A stretch of DNA of 64,000 nucleotides from Varanus komodoensis (lineage: Eukaryota; Chordata; Lepidosauria; Squamata; Varanidae): assembly GCF_004798865.1 (NCBI RefSeq), contig NW_025335409.1, positions 12,718,421 to 12,782,420 on the forward strand, in the 5' to 3' direction. The notes under the pieces are model-generated. The model was given only the letters and a program-made list of their open reading frames with translations, was not told the DNA's origin and made no database searches. The position numbers were made by a program, and so were the translations under genes. This document shows positions 45,301 to 56,000 of this stretch, one piece after another (position 1 is the first letter of the stretch; each line of letters opens with the position of its first letter).

Positions 45301-48300
45301 AAAACTAAATCAAATCTATCTAATTTGGTTGGGCTACCTTCGCTTGTTTGGTTTTAGTAGTTGAATATTAAGGATTTAAACAATGCAACTGTAAAGCAGA
45401 CCTGTGCACAAACTACTTCGCTTTAAGAATCTCATATTTGGTTGGAAAACGAGAAGCAATATTATGAAACTCCTAAATTTGTATTCCACCATGACTTCTT
45501 TACATTCATAAGGCTGTCTGAATGGAAAAGATTGGCTGCATCCTTGACAGTTCTTACTTTTTCAAAGTATACCCTGGTGCCGATTTCTTATTTGCCAGTG
45601 TGCATGTAGCTGCAGGCAGCCCTCCCCATTGGATATTAGCCACCTATTTGTCATTCATGACCCACCTGATTAAATGACATTGAGCACTGGACATATCCTC
45701 CAGAGGTTATCACTCCCTAATCATGCTAAGAAGGTATATCAAAGTGACCTTGCCTCATCTACGCATTTGTTACATGAATCCTACTCAGTATAAATTTTGA
45801 TAGACCGATAACCTGTTTTGGTTTTTTTGTGCAAACTTAGTGATTTGATTTGATTTGGTATTCCATGTTCTTCTTTTAAAAAGATGATTTATTTTGAAAC
45901 TTGGGCTGAACTGAATTGTCTCTCTCCTCTATGTAGCTTAGCCTCTTCAAGGCTTATTACTAGCTTTAAGTTAATAGAAGATCAGGAGGGGAGATGAGCT
46001 GATGCTGACCAGCCAGAGACCAGCATCTTGCCTGGCAGGTCTCCTGCTCCTAGCTGCCTAAACTGTACATCATGGGAAGCACTGTTGCCCCCAATGTAGG
46101 CTGGATGTCTGCCTTAGAGTTACCATTGGGATGCTGGTCTCCTTGTCTTCACAGTAACATCTTGTTTCTCGCTGGAAATAATTCGTTATGTTTTGCTTTC
46201 TTTTCCTAAGATATATATTACCCACGTCTGTGCAGAAACTGAGTCATCTCTATTGAACTCTGAAGTGCAGTTGGCTGGACTTCGGTTTCTGACCAATATG
46301 TCTGTTACCAATGAATATCATTATATAATGACTAGCTCTATACCATGCTTTCTTCATTTGCTATTGGAAGGAAATGAAAGAACACAGGTATGGTATCTTA
46401 CTGTTCTTTCATGCATTAGAAAAAGGAAAATCATTGTTACTGACAAAATTCTTAAAGTTTAGATATGTGTTTTTGTCTAAATTGCTTTGAAAATGTACGT
46501 TGCAAAAAAGGTAACTGAACAGTGTGGGAAATATTTTCTTACAGGTTTTCTTTTTTCACCATGAAGTACACTTTAAAAAGTAGAAGGGGATAAGCTCATT
46601 TGGCTTTCCTGATCTTCAGGGCCACCCACCAACTCAAAGAAAATCTTAATCAGCACTAATTAAGCAAGTGGTTTGCACTAGAGCATCATTCACAGGAAAA
46701 GAATAATCCATGGCCTCCCAATATTCCACTTCAGTGTAGTAATGCATCCATACCACAAGATGGCACTTCATTACTCTGTCTCTAGAAGACAGCTTTACCA
46801 TGTTTGTGATGTAACAAACAGGAGTTTGTTTTGACCCTTATAAAACAGTGAATAGATTACGCTAGCTCTTTTAGATTATAGTCACCTGCCCCCTTCCCAT
46901 TAAGTGTTAGAAGGAAGCACAATTCCCTGCGAATGCAAGGGAATCTATACTTCTGGGAAATGGCTTTAAATTTCAGGATAAGAATGGGCAGAAAACAGGC
47001 AGGGTCCAAGAAGACCAAGAATGCTGACACTCCTGCTGCATTGCAGTTCTGATTCACTTACATTGGTGCCAAGTGCAAAAGAATCTAGATAACATATCCT
47101 GTGTGTGTTTACGGAGAAGTAAGTCCTGTTGAGTTCAAACTTCACAGCAAGGGAAAATCCCACTAGAAAGTGGACTGAGGTTGTTTCCTTGTTTTATTCT
47201 AGTTGAATTTTTTTTTAGCTTGGATCCAGACTTCATTTATCAGAAATGGAAGAGCTCCTTCCATTTGCACAAGTGAGTCAAATTCAGTGGTAGCTCACCA
47301 TGCCTGCCAAGGGAAAATTGCAAGAAGCAATTTTTGCTGAATCTCATTTGCCCTGTACCGCCCAGTGCTATCTCCCAGCATATTCTGAAGGGCCCCCAGT
47401 CCTCCAGAGGGGTTTGGGGACTGCAGGAAGAATTAGCCCAAATCACTTCCAATGTTAGAAGTGTTTCTAAACTGAAGTCCTAATCTGTGCATATCTGGAC
47501 ATAACCCATTGTTTTCGTATTTTATTATCTATCACCATGAACAATCAGGAAAACCTGAGATATACATTTAGAAAATATATATTTCATTTTTCCTAACTTT
47601 TTATTAGTTATCTTTATACATTTTATTAAAAGTCAGGATTTAAATACCATGTTTGTTGTTTCATTCCATAGATGGATAAATTATTCCTTTATTACAGGTT
47701 CAGGTTCTAAAAGTGCTTGTGAATTTATCAGCAAACCCAGATATAACAGAACATCTTCTTAATGCTCAGGTAAAGCTATTTTTTCAGAAGATTTTTGTTT
47801 TAATAGACTTTAATTTAAAAAAAAAGCTGAAGCAGCAAAATTAGTGATAAGAACTATTCTAAAATAGTAGAAACAAAGAAAGGATCCTGTCGCACATTTG
47901 ACAAATTGGTCCTGGCATAGGTTTTTCGTGGACTGCAAAGGTGTTTTAGTTCTCTGTGTTGTTTTTGCTACAATAGAGTTACACCACTATCACTCTGCAT
48001 GTTCTAACATAGTAGCTGGAGCTTGCCTAAGAAATGTGATTCTCAAAATATGAGGACTAATCAAGAGACATTCAAAGGCTAGTTAAAAATTGCCAGAGTC
48101 CATGAACATAGCATATGTACAGATGCAAGACGTTCTATTTCCTCAATAATGAAATTGTGTAGACATTTTCAAATTACTGTGCATTCAAATAATTTTGGGA
48201 CACAACATCAGTTACCAAATTCAGGCTATCCAAAATGTGCATGAAACTTTATGCACTGAAGATGTTGAATGCTAAAAGATTCACTGGTAATACTTTGCTT

Positions 48301-49571
48301 CCTGTATCTATAAATAATAAATTGTAGGAATAGGAGTTGCCCCACGGGAAAACATCAAAGGAAACTGAATGATTTGCAATTATATGACATGTGAACATGA
48401 ACCATCATGTCCTATACTAGTAAACAAGTGTTAAGGCAGAAATACATCCGCCACCGCTCCGGTGTTATTACTACAAATAATGTTCTGTCTGCATTGCAGA
48501 GAAATATATCATTTCCTGGGCTTATAATTGGTGCTAAATAGCAAGTATAGGTTTACCATTATACTTTCCAGTTTTAAAAGCCATCTGTGCATTAGATGAC
48601 TCAAAATACTAAAGTGAAGCTAGTACAATGGTACCTTGGCTCACAAACGCCTTAGTTCACAACCAAATCAGGTTGCGAACAAAAATTTTAGAAAAATTTT
48701 GCCTCAGTTTGCGAACTCCGCATTGGGTGACAACCATGATCGTGGCCATGTTGTTGCACAAACATGATCGCAATCATGCCCATCTTCCCTGCACGAGCGC
48801 AATCACCATCGCAGCCATCTCCCCCCCCCCCCCCCAGCACGTTTGCTATTGCATGATTACGGTTTGGACTCTCCCTCCAAACAATACTCCCCCACCTAGG
48901 TTAGTGTTCTCTACTGTACTATATTTTGTTACTTTGTTGTTCTTTATTGCTTTGTTTCAAATTTTTGTGATAAAAAATATTTACAGAACTGATTAACCTT
49001 ATTTACATTGAACCTTATGGGAAAATTTGACTTGGCTCATGACTAATTTGGGTTGCGACCAGAGTCATGGAACGGATTAAGTTTGTGAGCCAAGGTACCA
49101 CTGTATTGTGAGTTTGAACTGACATGGAAGTGTTCCATTCAAAGGTTTGGAAACCCTTGGATTTGCCAAAGATGCCCAAGGCCCCAAATGATTGCCTACT
49201 CCAGCTCTTCACACCTTTAAAACTGTACTTTGCTAGAAGTGATTCAGCATGGATTTTGTAATAAGTACATTTTAATAACTGGTAATTTCTTGTGTATTTT
49301 AATTTTGCAGGCACCTTTCTTATTATCCTTGTTTGATAGCTGCATAGACAAAGATGTTTTGCTCAGAGTCCTGATCTTTGCCACAAACTTGACAAAGCAT
49401 ATGAAAAAGGATAAGCGTACTACAGTCCCACATAAATACAGTGAAGATTCAATTTTTTCTGTTCTCTGGGGGAGTTCTACAATGTATGTTCAAAAACTGG
49501 CATTTTTATTGCTCCATCAAGACCCGGAAGTCAAAGAACAAGTTGCAGAACTAATAATGCAACAGTGCTAA
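39039..49571 (+). CDS. ARMC10: ARMC10, complete coding region, six exons
   Basis: ARMC10 is an armadillo-repeat protein anchored in mitochondrial/ER membranes and related to the ARMCX/Alex family. CDS exons: 39039-39318, 42181-42326, 44376-44510, 46211-46387, 47698-47769 and 49311-49571. Phases join to give 356 codons plus TAA (human about 343). The N-terminus (MRDSGGAVLRKG) is followed by a hydrophobic anchor at residues 13-29 (VGLVVGASVCYCVYRVI) and a basic stretch (SRKRKK), matching human LLLGAGACYCIYRL. Residues 30-95 are a low-complexity linker. From about residue 96 a tandem of helical ARM repeats follows, including LLHLLESTEDPSVQ, ALNALNNLS, LAGLRFLTNMSVTN and VLKVLVNLS. The ATG in TACCATGA is the first one downstream of the CpG-rich leader that aligns with the human start. 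Confidence 0.95.
39705..39847 (+). mobile_element. 5S-rRNA-derived SINE with LINE-type tail
   Basis: AGCCCGAAGTGTCTGATCCTG, TAATCTTGGAAAATAAACAG, GGTCAGGGCTGGTTGAGCTC and TGGATGAG follow the 5S rRNA internal promoter region (GCCCGATCTCGTCTGATCTC, GGAAGCTAAGCAGGGTC, GGGCCTGGTTAGTACT, TGGATGGGAG). It then switches to a LINE-like tail, TTGCCCAGAGAGC and GGCAGTATAGAAATGTAATAA. It is diverged. Confidence 0.75.
41769..42001. mobile_element. hAT-type MITE, 233 bp, GC-rich
   Basis: The ends CAGAGGTCCTCAAACT and AGTTTGAGGACCCCAG are inverted repeats of the common hAT 'CAGGGGTCCTCAAACTTTTT' type. The interior is GC- and CpG-rich (GGGCGCGGGCCACC, GGCGGGCCGG), so the copy is probably fairly young. Flanking octamers do not match well. 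Six overlapping open frames inside are compositional artefacts. Confidence 0.8.
42181..42326 (+). CDS. ARMC10: ARMC10 coding exon 2
   Basis: The acceptor is CTAAAATTAG. The exon encodes MDFQKSPQGLEIQHIEN then LLHLLESTEDPSVQEQ and LSNCAAFSVNQ, the first ARM repeat. It is followed by a run of overlapping GTAAGT donors starting at 42327; only the first keeps the frame with exon 3. Confidence 0.94.
42690..43745 (-). mobile_element. RTE/BovB-type LINE, RT to 3' end
   Basis: On the minus strand the RT part reads GKGISQECISFSYLFNLY then NEHNTRKAGLG near 43450-43560, the BovB-type 'GVRQGCILSPYLFNLYAEHIMRKAGL' segment. Further 3', KITKLSLSYFGHIMRRQ lies near 42880-42930. The 3' terminus with GTTGTTGGGTCAG is near 42700. 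It is decayed. Confidence 0.78.
43870..44180 (+). mobile_element. L2-like LINE scrap
   Basis: GGTTCAATTTTAAAGAGCTG near 44017, followed by TTTAAAAGTCCTGCATGGC and a run of proline- and leucine-coding remnants, follows the L2 ORF2 C-terminal region (compare 19785-20000). Highly decayed. Confidence 0.45.
44376..44510 (+). CDS. ARMC10: ARMC10 coding exon 3
   Basis: Forty-five codons in phase 0: DIIRKLGGLSVIGKIL, VKEKALNALNNLSMN, QEELK. The acceptor is TTGCTTGTAG and the donor is GTAAGTTT. This ARM repeat is nearly identical to human around KEKALNALNNLSVN. Confidence 0.95.
44511..46210. other. ARMC10 intron 3
   Basis: A/T-rich intron in which I recognise no gene, mobile element or simple repeat. 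Confidence 0.5.
46211..46387 (+). CDS. ARMC10: ARMC10 coding exon 4
   Basis: Fifty-nine codons: IYITHVCAETESSLL, VQLAGLRFLTNMSVTN and LHLLLEGNERTQ. The acceptor is CTTTTCCTAAG and the donor is GTATGG. The exon aligns with human IYISQVCEDVFSGPL and LAGLTLLTNMTVTN. Confidence 0.94.
46388..47697. other. ARMC10 intron 4
   Basis: No gene or element recognised. Short antisense frames at 46857-47452 have no domain. Confidence 0.5.
47698..47769 (+). CDS. ARMC10: ARMC10 coding exon 5 (24-codon microexon-like)
   Basis: VQVLKVLVNLSANPDI then TEHLLNAQ, flanked by TTTATTACAG and GTAAAGC. Matches human VQVLKLLLNLSENPAM. Confidence 0.94.
47770..49310. other. ARMC10 intron 5
   Basis: Contains the second Tigger-like MITE (48626-49103). 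The remainder shows nothing I recognise. Confidence 0.6.
48626..49103. mobile_element. Tigger-like (TcMar) MITE, copy 2, 478 bp
   Basis: It starts CAATGGTACCTTGGC and ends GCCAAGGTACCACTG with TA on both sides. The flanks agree with copy 1 at 30276-30862, including CCGCATTGGGTGACAA, GGTTTGGACTCTCC and CACCTAGGTTAGTGTTCTC. The central GC-rich module block is about 110 bp shorter and contains a long C run near 48821-48834. Confidence 0.85.
49311..49571 (+). CDS. ARMC10: ARMC10 terminal coding exon 6
   Basis: The acceptor is AATTTTGCAG. The exon encodes APFLLSLFDSCIDKDVLL and RVLIFATNL, ending LLHQDPEVKEQVAELIMQQC and a TAA stop. The last helix is a few residues longer than, and different from, human EVKEKVVTIIPKI. 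Confidence 0.94.
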   Translation, partial: APFLLSLFDSCIDKDVLLRVLIFATNLTKHMKKDKRTTVPHKYSEDSIFSVLWGSSTMYVQKLAFLLLHQDPEVKEQVAELIMQQC

Positions 49572-49867
49572 AATCTAAGATTGTATAAGTGAAATTGTCT
49601 GTAGGCTCCTGAGCTCTGTATGAAGTATGCATAAGACTTCAGTTGCTGCTAGCAGTGGCTTATGTATTTGCAAGACTTTATATACACATGGGCCTTCTCT
49701 GCACTTAAAGATTTTCCTGTTTTAATGGAAGAGACAGCAGCAGCAAAACCATGCATTCCTTTTTGCATATACAAAAGGACACCAACATGAAAAGAATGGT
49801 GTGCACACTGGAAAAAACTTGGTATGAGCTTTATATCAAGTGTGCGCGTTCGTGTGTGTGTGGGGGG

Positions 49868-50010
49868 AGGGTAATCTGTAGCCCTCTGAATGTTGTTTTG
49901 GCTTTCTGTTCCCATTAGTCCAATCCAGGAAAGCCAATAGTCTGGGATGAAAAGGCTAAGAGTCTGACAATTTATGGAAGGCCACAGGTTGCTCTCCTCT
50001 GCTTTAGAGC
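49868..50010. mobile_element. hAT-type palindromic MITE, decayed
   Basis: GTAATCTGTAGCCCTCTGAA on the left mirrors the AGGCCACAGGTTGCTC region on the right, with imperfect self-complementarity between. It is the same type as 28660-28795. It lies in the presumed ARMC10 3' UTR. Confidence 0.55.
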
Positions 50011-52127
50011 TATACAATTCCAGTATGTTATTGAACACCATTTTTGGAAAGTGCAGCGCTAGTTTTGCCTGTAGAAATACTTTACCTGCATTTTCTCAGA
50101 ACCCTTACTTGAACCTTTCTGAAATGGAATTTGATATATAATTGTTAGTGTTGAAAGAATGTGATCCTACAATATTTTGACCTAGTCTAGATTTGCGCAG
50201 ACCTGGGCCTCTACCTTAAACTTAATAGAGCAGGAAGTTCCATACAGGTGTGACGGTACCCTTGTTGAAAGTGAATAGAGAACAGCTTGTGCATTGCAAG
50301 CTTTTGGGGTGCAACATTAACTTTAGTACTAGTTACTGTACTACTGCAAGCATCTCATCTCATGACTTATGTGGTGACATGGTTGTTTTCTATGCTTGCA
50401 TCAAGCACATACCTAGTGATATAACAAGTGTTAAGGCTGGATTATAGGAAATGATCAGATTACAGTATTACTAAATATTTACCAATTGCTCAGCACAAAC
50501 CCTCTAGAAAGAAGAGATTATAGCCTCACAAAATTTCCAACTGTGGTTTGTTCGTTACCACAGATGTCTTACTCCACACGAACAGGTATTTGTCATTCCA
50601 GTCGCTTAACTGTAAACAACCTTCACTAAAAGTAAGCTGCTGTAAAGTTCAAGGCTTCCCACACCATCACTTGATGTTGCCACTATGTGAAAATTTGTAG
50701 CTCAGATTCACAACTAAAGGGAATGTAGAGCAATTTTTAAAGTAATACTTCATGAAATCACAAAAATAGTGTAGTATTTAGAATGAAATATAGTAGGGCT
50801 GCTATACCAGCATTAAACAGTGGGGAAAGGGAAGTCTCTAGTCAAGGACATTAATGAAGCAAAACTACAAACAGTAACATACTTGCAATACAATTGGTTA
50901 CATAAAGGAATGCTGCAGGCAGCTAGAGAAGCAACAATTTATTTGTGCAATTAAAAGTGAAATGGATTTGGAACAAGAGATCAGTTATCCTTACATACAT
51001 AGCTGTCAAAGCATCATACAATGAAATGACTAAGTAATAGAATGCTTCTGAGTGAGAACTCTTTATTTTTTGCAGTTTGACACAGGTACATTTGGCCATT
51101 TTTTACAAATTTATTATATATCATGCTTTCAGTTCTATAAGCAGTCGCTACATGTTTTTCCACATAATTCTGCTGAAACAATTTGTTTAGACCTCACCAT
51201 TGGCAGGGGAAAGGGAACAGAAACAAAATAAGCTGAATAAAGATTTCAGAGAACAACCAACTGGTGGTTTTAATCACACAAAGTACTTGCCAATCAAGTT
51301 TTCAAACAATTGAAGTATTCAGGCCTATGATAAAGAGCAGTTTCACAGTGATGGTACAATGCAAGTCTACAGCGTTCTAGCCAGCAATAAAATAGTCAGT
51401 TTTTAGTCATTAGAACTCTAAAAGGCACATTTCATTAGATTTGAAAACATGAATTTTATATCTGCCAATGAAAAAGTACAAGCATTAAGTAAAATCAGTA
51501 TTTCTTTAAAATGTGCTTTAGCAACAATTGTGTTGGAAGACTCCATCTCAACAATCCTATCTTTTCAACAGATGTGAAGGCACAGAGCCACCCTCTGGGT
51601 GAATTTTCTGCTCAAAGGAGATAATAGACTGGGGACTATTTTACACTAAGGCTGAAAAGTTCAAAGCATTTTATTCACTTTAGGATGAACATTCTACTGG
51701 CTGTAAAACTCAAATCATTTCTGTCATTTTAGTGTAACATCATTGCCTCTAATTGGACTATTTAACATTGAGTGGCTCTTACATTACAGCTTTATATAAA
51801 AACCAGCCAAGCCATGGTAACCTGTGTTTTGTAAAGTGAAGTATGCAATCCTAGCCATACTTACAAGACCATACATTCTATCAATGTAGGCTTCATGTTT
51901 GAGTAAATATGCACAGGACTGGACTGTGGGCATGTATTACAGGATGCTATATCCTAAATGAAAGGTGTTGTGATCCTAAGCTCCATCACTAAAATATCTC
52001 AGCTTTCAGTGCAACTTATTTCCAAGGAAATGCTTTCATACATATACAAGGCTGCTATCCAGCTATGAATACAAGGCACCATAGTTTTCATTAGAAGTGA
52101 AAAGCCATTCCAATGCCCCTGCATTCA

Positions 52128-52200
52128 TGGATATTTATTTTTTAATTTGTATGCTGCCCACTAATCCAGAAGGATTCGCTAGGCGGCTTACAGTAAAAAG
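52128..52200 (-). mobile_element. L2/SINE-type 3' tail
   Basis: TTTATTTTTTAATTTGTATG, CTGCCCACTAATCC and GGCGGCTTACAGT form the reverse complement of an L2-type tail. It would be part of the NAPEPLD 3' UTR. Confidence 0.55.
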
Positions 52201-52928
52201 GATATATTCCTCTATGATCCTGTTAAACTGGAAGAGGATGATGGTTGTGCACTCAGACATCAGGTATGAAAGGATTCCTTACACACTGCAATGTATGTGG
52301 TAGGCTAATACACATATGGCTCTTTGCACTGACACTCACACCCATCTGCACCTGCAACCCAGGCTGCTGCTGCTGTATATTTTGTACATTAGGTACAGCA
52401 TGCTTGGGGCTAAATTCATGCAGAAACCAAATGCTATAAATGAATCACTTCCTCTGGCAGTCTCCACCTGTACATGCACCTAATCTACATTCACCTTGTT
52501 TTCCAGCGTTGAACTAGAAAGCCACTTTGTAAATTGGAAGAAGAGAGGCTTAAAACACTTAGTAGTTCAATGCTGGGAACAGCTGTGCTAAGAACCACTG
52601 AATGCACATGCCTTGTTACGTCTTCTGGACAGTTGCCTAAGTAGTTAATTCCCAGCAGCTGACCAGTACTGGTAATGCTGCACAACAAATTAACATTTAA
52701 AAAGGTAAAATCATTAATTTTAACTGCTTATTTACAGGACTTAATAACTAGGTTAACACCATCCGGAGTTGCTATTTCATTTATTTGTTAAAAACTTGTG
52801 ATTTTATTAGGCTGGTATGCAAGGGGTTAGAGGTTGTTTGGTTATTAAACAAGCACACCTGAAATCTTTTAAAATCCTGTTTAAAAATTTACAAAAATGG
52901 ATCCATCTTAATTTTTTTCAGATATCGT

Positions 52929-53075
52929 TCATAAGAAACTGGATTTTTCTTCAAATCCATCATCATTTATATTTATGTCTCGTGATTCTCCATGCTTTAA
53001 GACAAAGAAATCTTCTGTTTTTAATCCGTATCTGTCAAGAGCTTCTTTCAATTTAACTGGAGGATCCAGGTAGTA
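52929..53075 (-). CDS. NAPEPLD: NAPEPLD terminal coding exon
   Basis: The acceptor TTTTTCCACAG precedes 53075. The exon encodes [30 protein letters not shown] and a tail ending EEKSSFL, with a TGA stop at 52931-52929. The tail is longer and more divergent than human (GESRYLNNDDENF). Confidence 0.93.
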   Translation of the reverse strand, partial: YYLDPPVKLKEALDRYGLKTEDFFVLKHGESRDININDDGFEEKSSFL

Positions 53076-56000
53076 CTGTGGAAAAATCAATTCATATCAA
53101 ATATTTGAGAAGTCATATTTTAAGCTATTGGGAAGCTTCACATTAAACACTGAGTATTTTGCTCTTCCAGTATAGAGGGAAATTCTGGCTACAGGCTTTA
53201 GTATAACTTTCTCCCTGGAGCAAATTTTTCTGCAAGTGTGAAGGTGGGGCAAGCCAAGGAACAAGACTTAGTAGCCATGTAGAAAGAGAAGGGCAGCACC
53301 AAAGAACTAAAAGAACAAAGAAAGAGGCAGGCCTCAAGCTGGTACTTGAAAGCAACAGTTATGTGAAGATTGCCCACTGCCTTTCAACCAGCAGTTTTCT
53401 GCAGACACAAAGAGCCTTTCATGTGTCTAACCCTGAGACACCCAGGAGTGGGAGCAGCTGTTTATACATAGAAATCTACTTGGTTCTTGCCTGTGTGAAA
53501 CAACATGGAAATACTGCACTCATCCAATGTTTTGACCATAACTTTTTTCAACAAAAGACATTTTTGTAAAGTGCAGCCAACTTTCCTTGTTTTCCCCTAA
53601 GTTGAACAGCCAGTCTCAATAGATATTTGACAGTGGAATGGCCATTGCTCAGTGACAGGCCTGGTTCTCATGATCGCTGAGAATAAGTGAGGCACTGTGG
53701 CTTAATTTATTCTGGTACTTGCATAATGCTGTTTGCCTAATTACCTGCCCAAGCACCGCCTGTGTTATCTGAACTCAGCAGGCATGTTTGTTAGAGGGCC
53801 AGACAACTCCAAATAATCCATGGCCTGTTTGGGGTTAGGTGAGGGTTTATCCTTTCAACAAACCATGACCCATCCTTCCAACAAAGGATTTTCTTTGGAT
53901 TACTATCCTTGTGCTGTTGCTAGATTTTCTGACTTCATGGGTTTTGGTCTGAATGCTATTTTAATGTTATTTGCTGGCTGCTGCCACTGAATCTCATTGT
54001 GACTGTGTGATTACCAAGATGATTCTTATTTTTATTTTATTGTTCCTAGCAAACAGTTATAACTTCCCATGAGCTAGAATAGACCTTCACTTGATACAGC
54101 AAAGCCTTCACGCAGTCTTACACAGTTGTTGCTTACATTTAGAAACACTGCACCAACCTGTGCAAATGAAAGCATGCCTGCCAGCACCCCAGGCACAATC
54201 TTTACCATAATGCACCCATAAAGTCCCCTGAGGGAGGGATCTGTCCACTCCATTTCCTGGGGGATGCTGCCCCACAGCAACAGGTAGGGGCAAACATACA
54301 ACACCGCCCCTCAGCCTAGTACTCTCCCATGGCTTATAACTCTACTCACAGCAAAGCAATGTGCTGGTTAGGGAAGTCTTCCCCTAGTGGCTGAAGATGT
54401 TCCTGCAGGTTCAACTAAAAAGACACCTTTAGATTGGTGAATGTGTACTAAAAACCAAATTGTCCTGAGTTGTACAGCTCCAGAGTTTCTCTTAGTATGC
54501 ACCACCAATTTCTCCAGGATTCATAGTCCTGGCACTCAGACACTGGAAGACAGACACACATCCTCTTTTGTGGTCCATCTAAAAGGTGGGATAAAACTAT
54601 ATTAAATAAATTTGTATTCTGAATCTCTGTTGAGAAAATCATGTGGAAAGGGAATGGGGAACGGTTTGTGGGTTACACAGTCCTTCTTAAGGACCTATTT
54701 AAAATGGAAGGGTTTCACACACAGGTAATTTATGTTTCCATATCTGCACTGTTAAAGCCAGGCTGAAGTAAAATTTCTGAACTATGTTATAAATTTAATT
54801 AGTATAATAGCTGTCATTACAGCAGGCAGGATGTGTGCATGTAAATGTGTTTAGAAAGGCTGTTTATTAGAAAGACAGTGGAGTGCAGATCACTGCCACA
54901 TCCCTTTCCTGTTCCACATAGGAGCGAGCAGCAGCTATTCATTTAAACAGAATTAAAGAGAAATGCTTTACTAAACATGTTCCTCTTTGCCTTGGCAACC
55001 TTAACCATCAGGAACAGATCCTATTCCTAAATGAATAGGTTCCATTCCTTTATCTGCAAAGCCACATCCTTAGTTGTTGGCTTGTTACTTGGTCATGCTG
55101 GTCATGGCAGAAAGCTGCAGGGATGTGTGCATGAGTGCCGAGACAGAATGCTTTCTTGTTTAGGAGGTTGTCTTCAACTAGGGAAGCTGCCTGGTAAAAT
55201 TTCAAGGCAAAGTAAATCTACTTTGAAAAACATAATTTTGATGAAAGGCAATTAGCTATATATGATCTCCCTAAAGAGGACAAACTATGTACACCCTAGT
55301 TTCTTCAGGTGCACTTAAAATCAGCAGTCCTTTTCACATTACACAGATCTCAAGCCAGTTCCTATTAAGTGATGCAAGATGGCTTGAAAATTGCAGCTCT
55401 TAGTCCAGTAATGCACCAAGTATGTGTCTGGCCTGAGTAGTGTAGCATAATAAGTGAACCTGAGTTCAAATTACCAACTTGCCAAGGCCATTATTCTGCC
55501 CTTGCTTCCTTCTAGTTGGCCCCCACCAGGAACAGGTAATTCTGCTGCACCTCTACATCAGGTGTGGTTAAATGATCTAATCACATCTGATGCAGAAGAA
55601 TGATCAGCCCTCAGAAATAGCTGCCCGAGTTACTGTCTCAGGCTGCCTTCCTTCCAGTCAAGAGGCACTGACCAGGGACTTACAGGAAATGGACTCCTGA
55701 ATGCTTAAATAATTCTTATATGTAGGGTGTAGGAAGAGTGCTTTCTATTTTGTAACAGATGAAAGCCTGTTATAAAAGATGGGAACACACTGTTGTTGAC
55801 ATTACCACTCTGAATGGAACAACCATAGTCACACTAGTAAACAGTTCACACTTACCTCATTTGCTAAAGCAAAGGTCCCCCAGTGAATTGCTAAAGACTT
55901 CTTTGTTTGTACATCAATATGAATCCTCACAGCTTCTTCAGGGTCCACATGCTGGTATTTCATAAACCACCTAGCAAACAGAAATAAACATTTTTCCTTG

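Larger units (their letters stand above)
49572..52928. other. Convergent 3' region of ARMC10 and NAPEPLD
   Basis: Both 3' UTRs must lie here. A plus-strand AATAAA is at 51237-51242 (possible ARMC10 end). A minus-strand AATAAA is at 51067-51062 (possible NAPEPLD end), so the two transcripts may overlap by about 200 bp. A decayed hAT-type palindrome (49868-50010) and an L2-like tail (52128-52200) lie inside. Confidence 0.55.
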
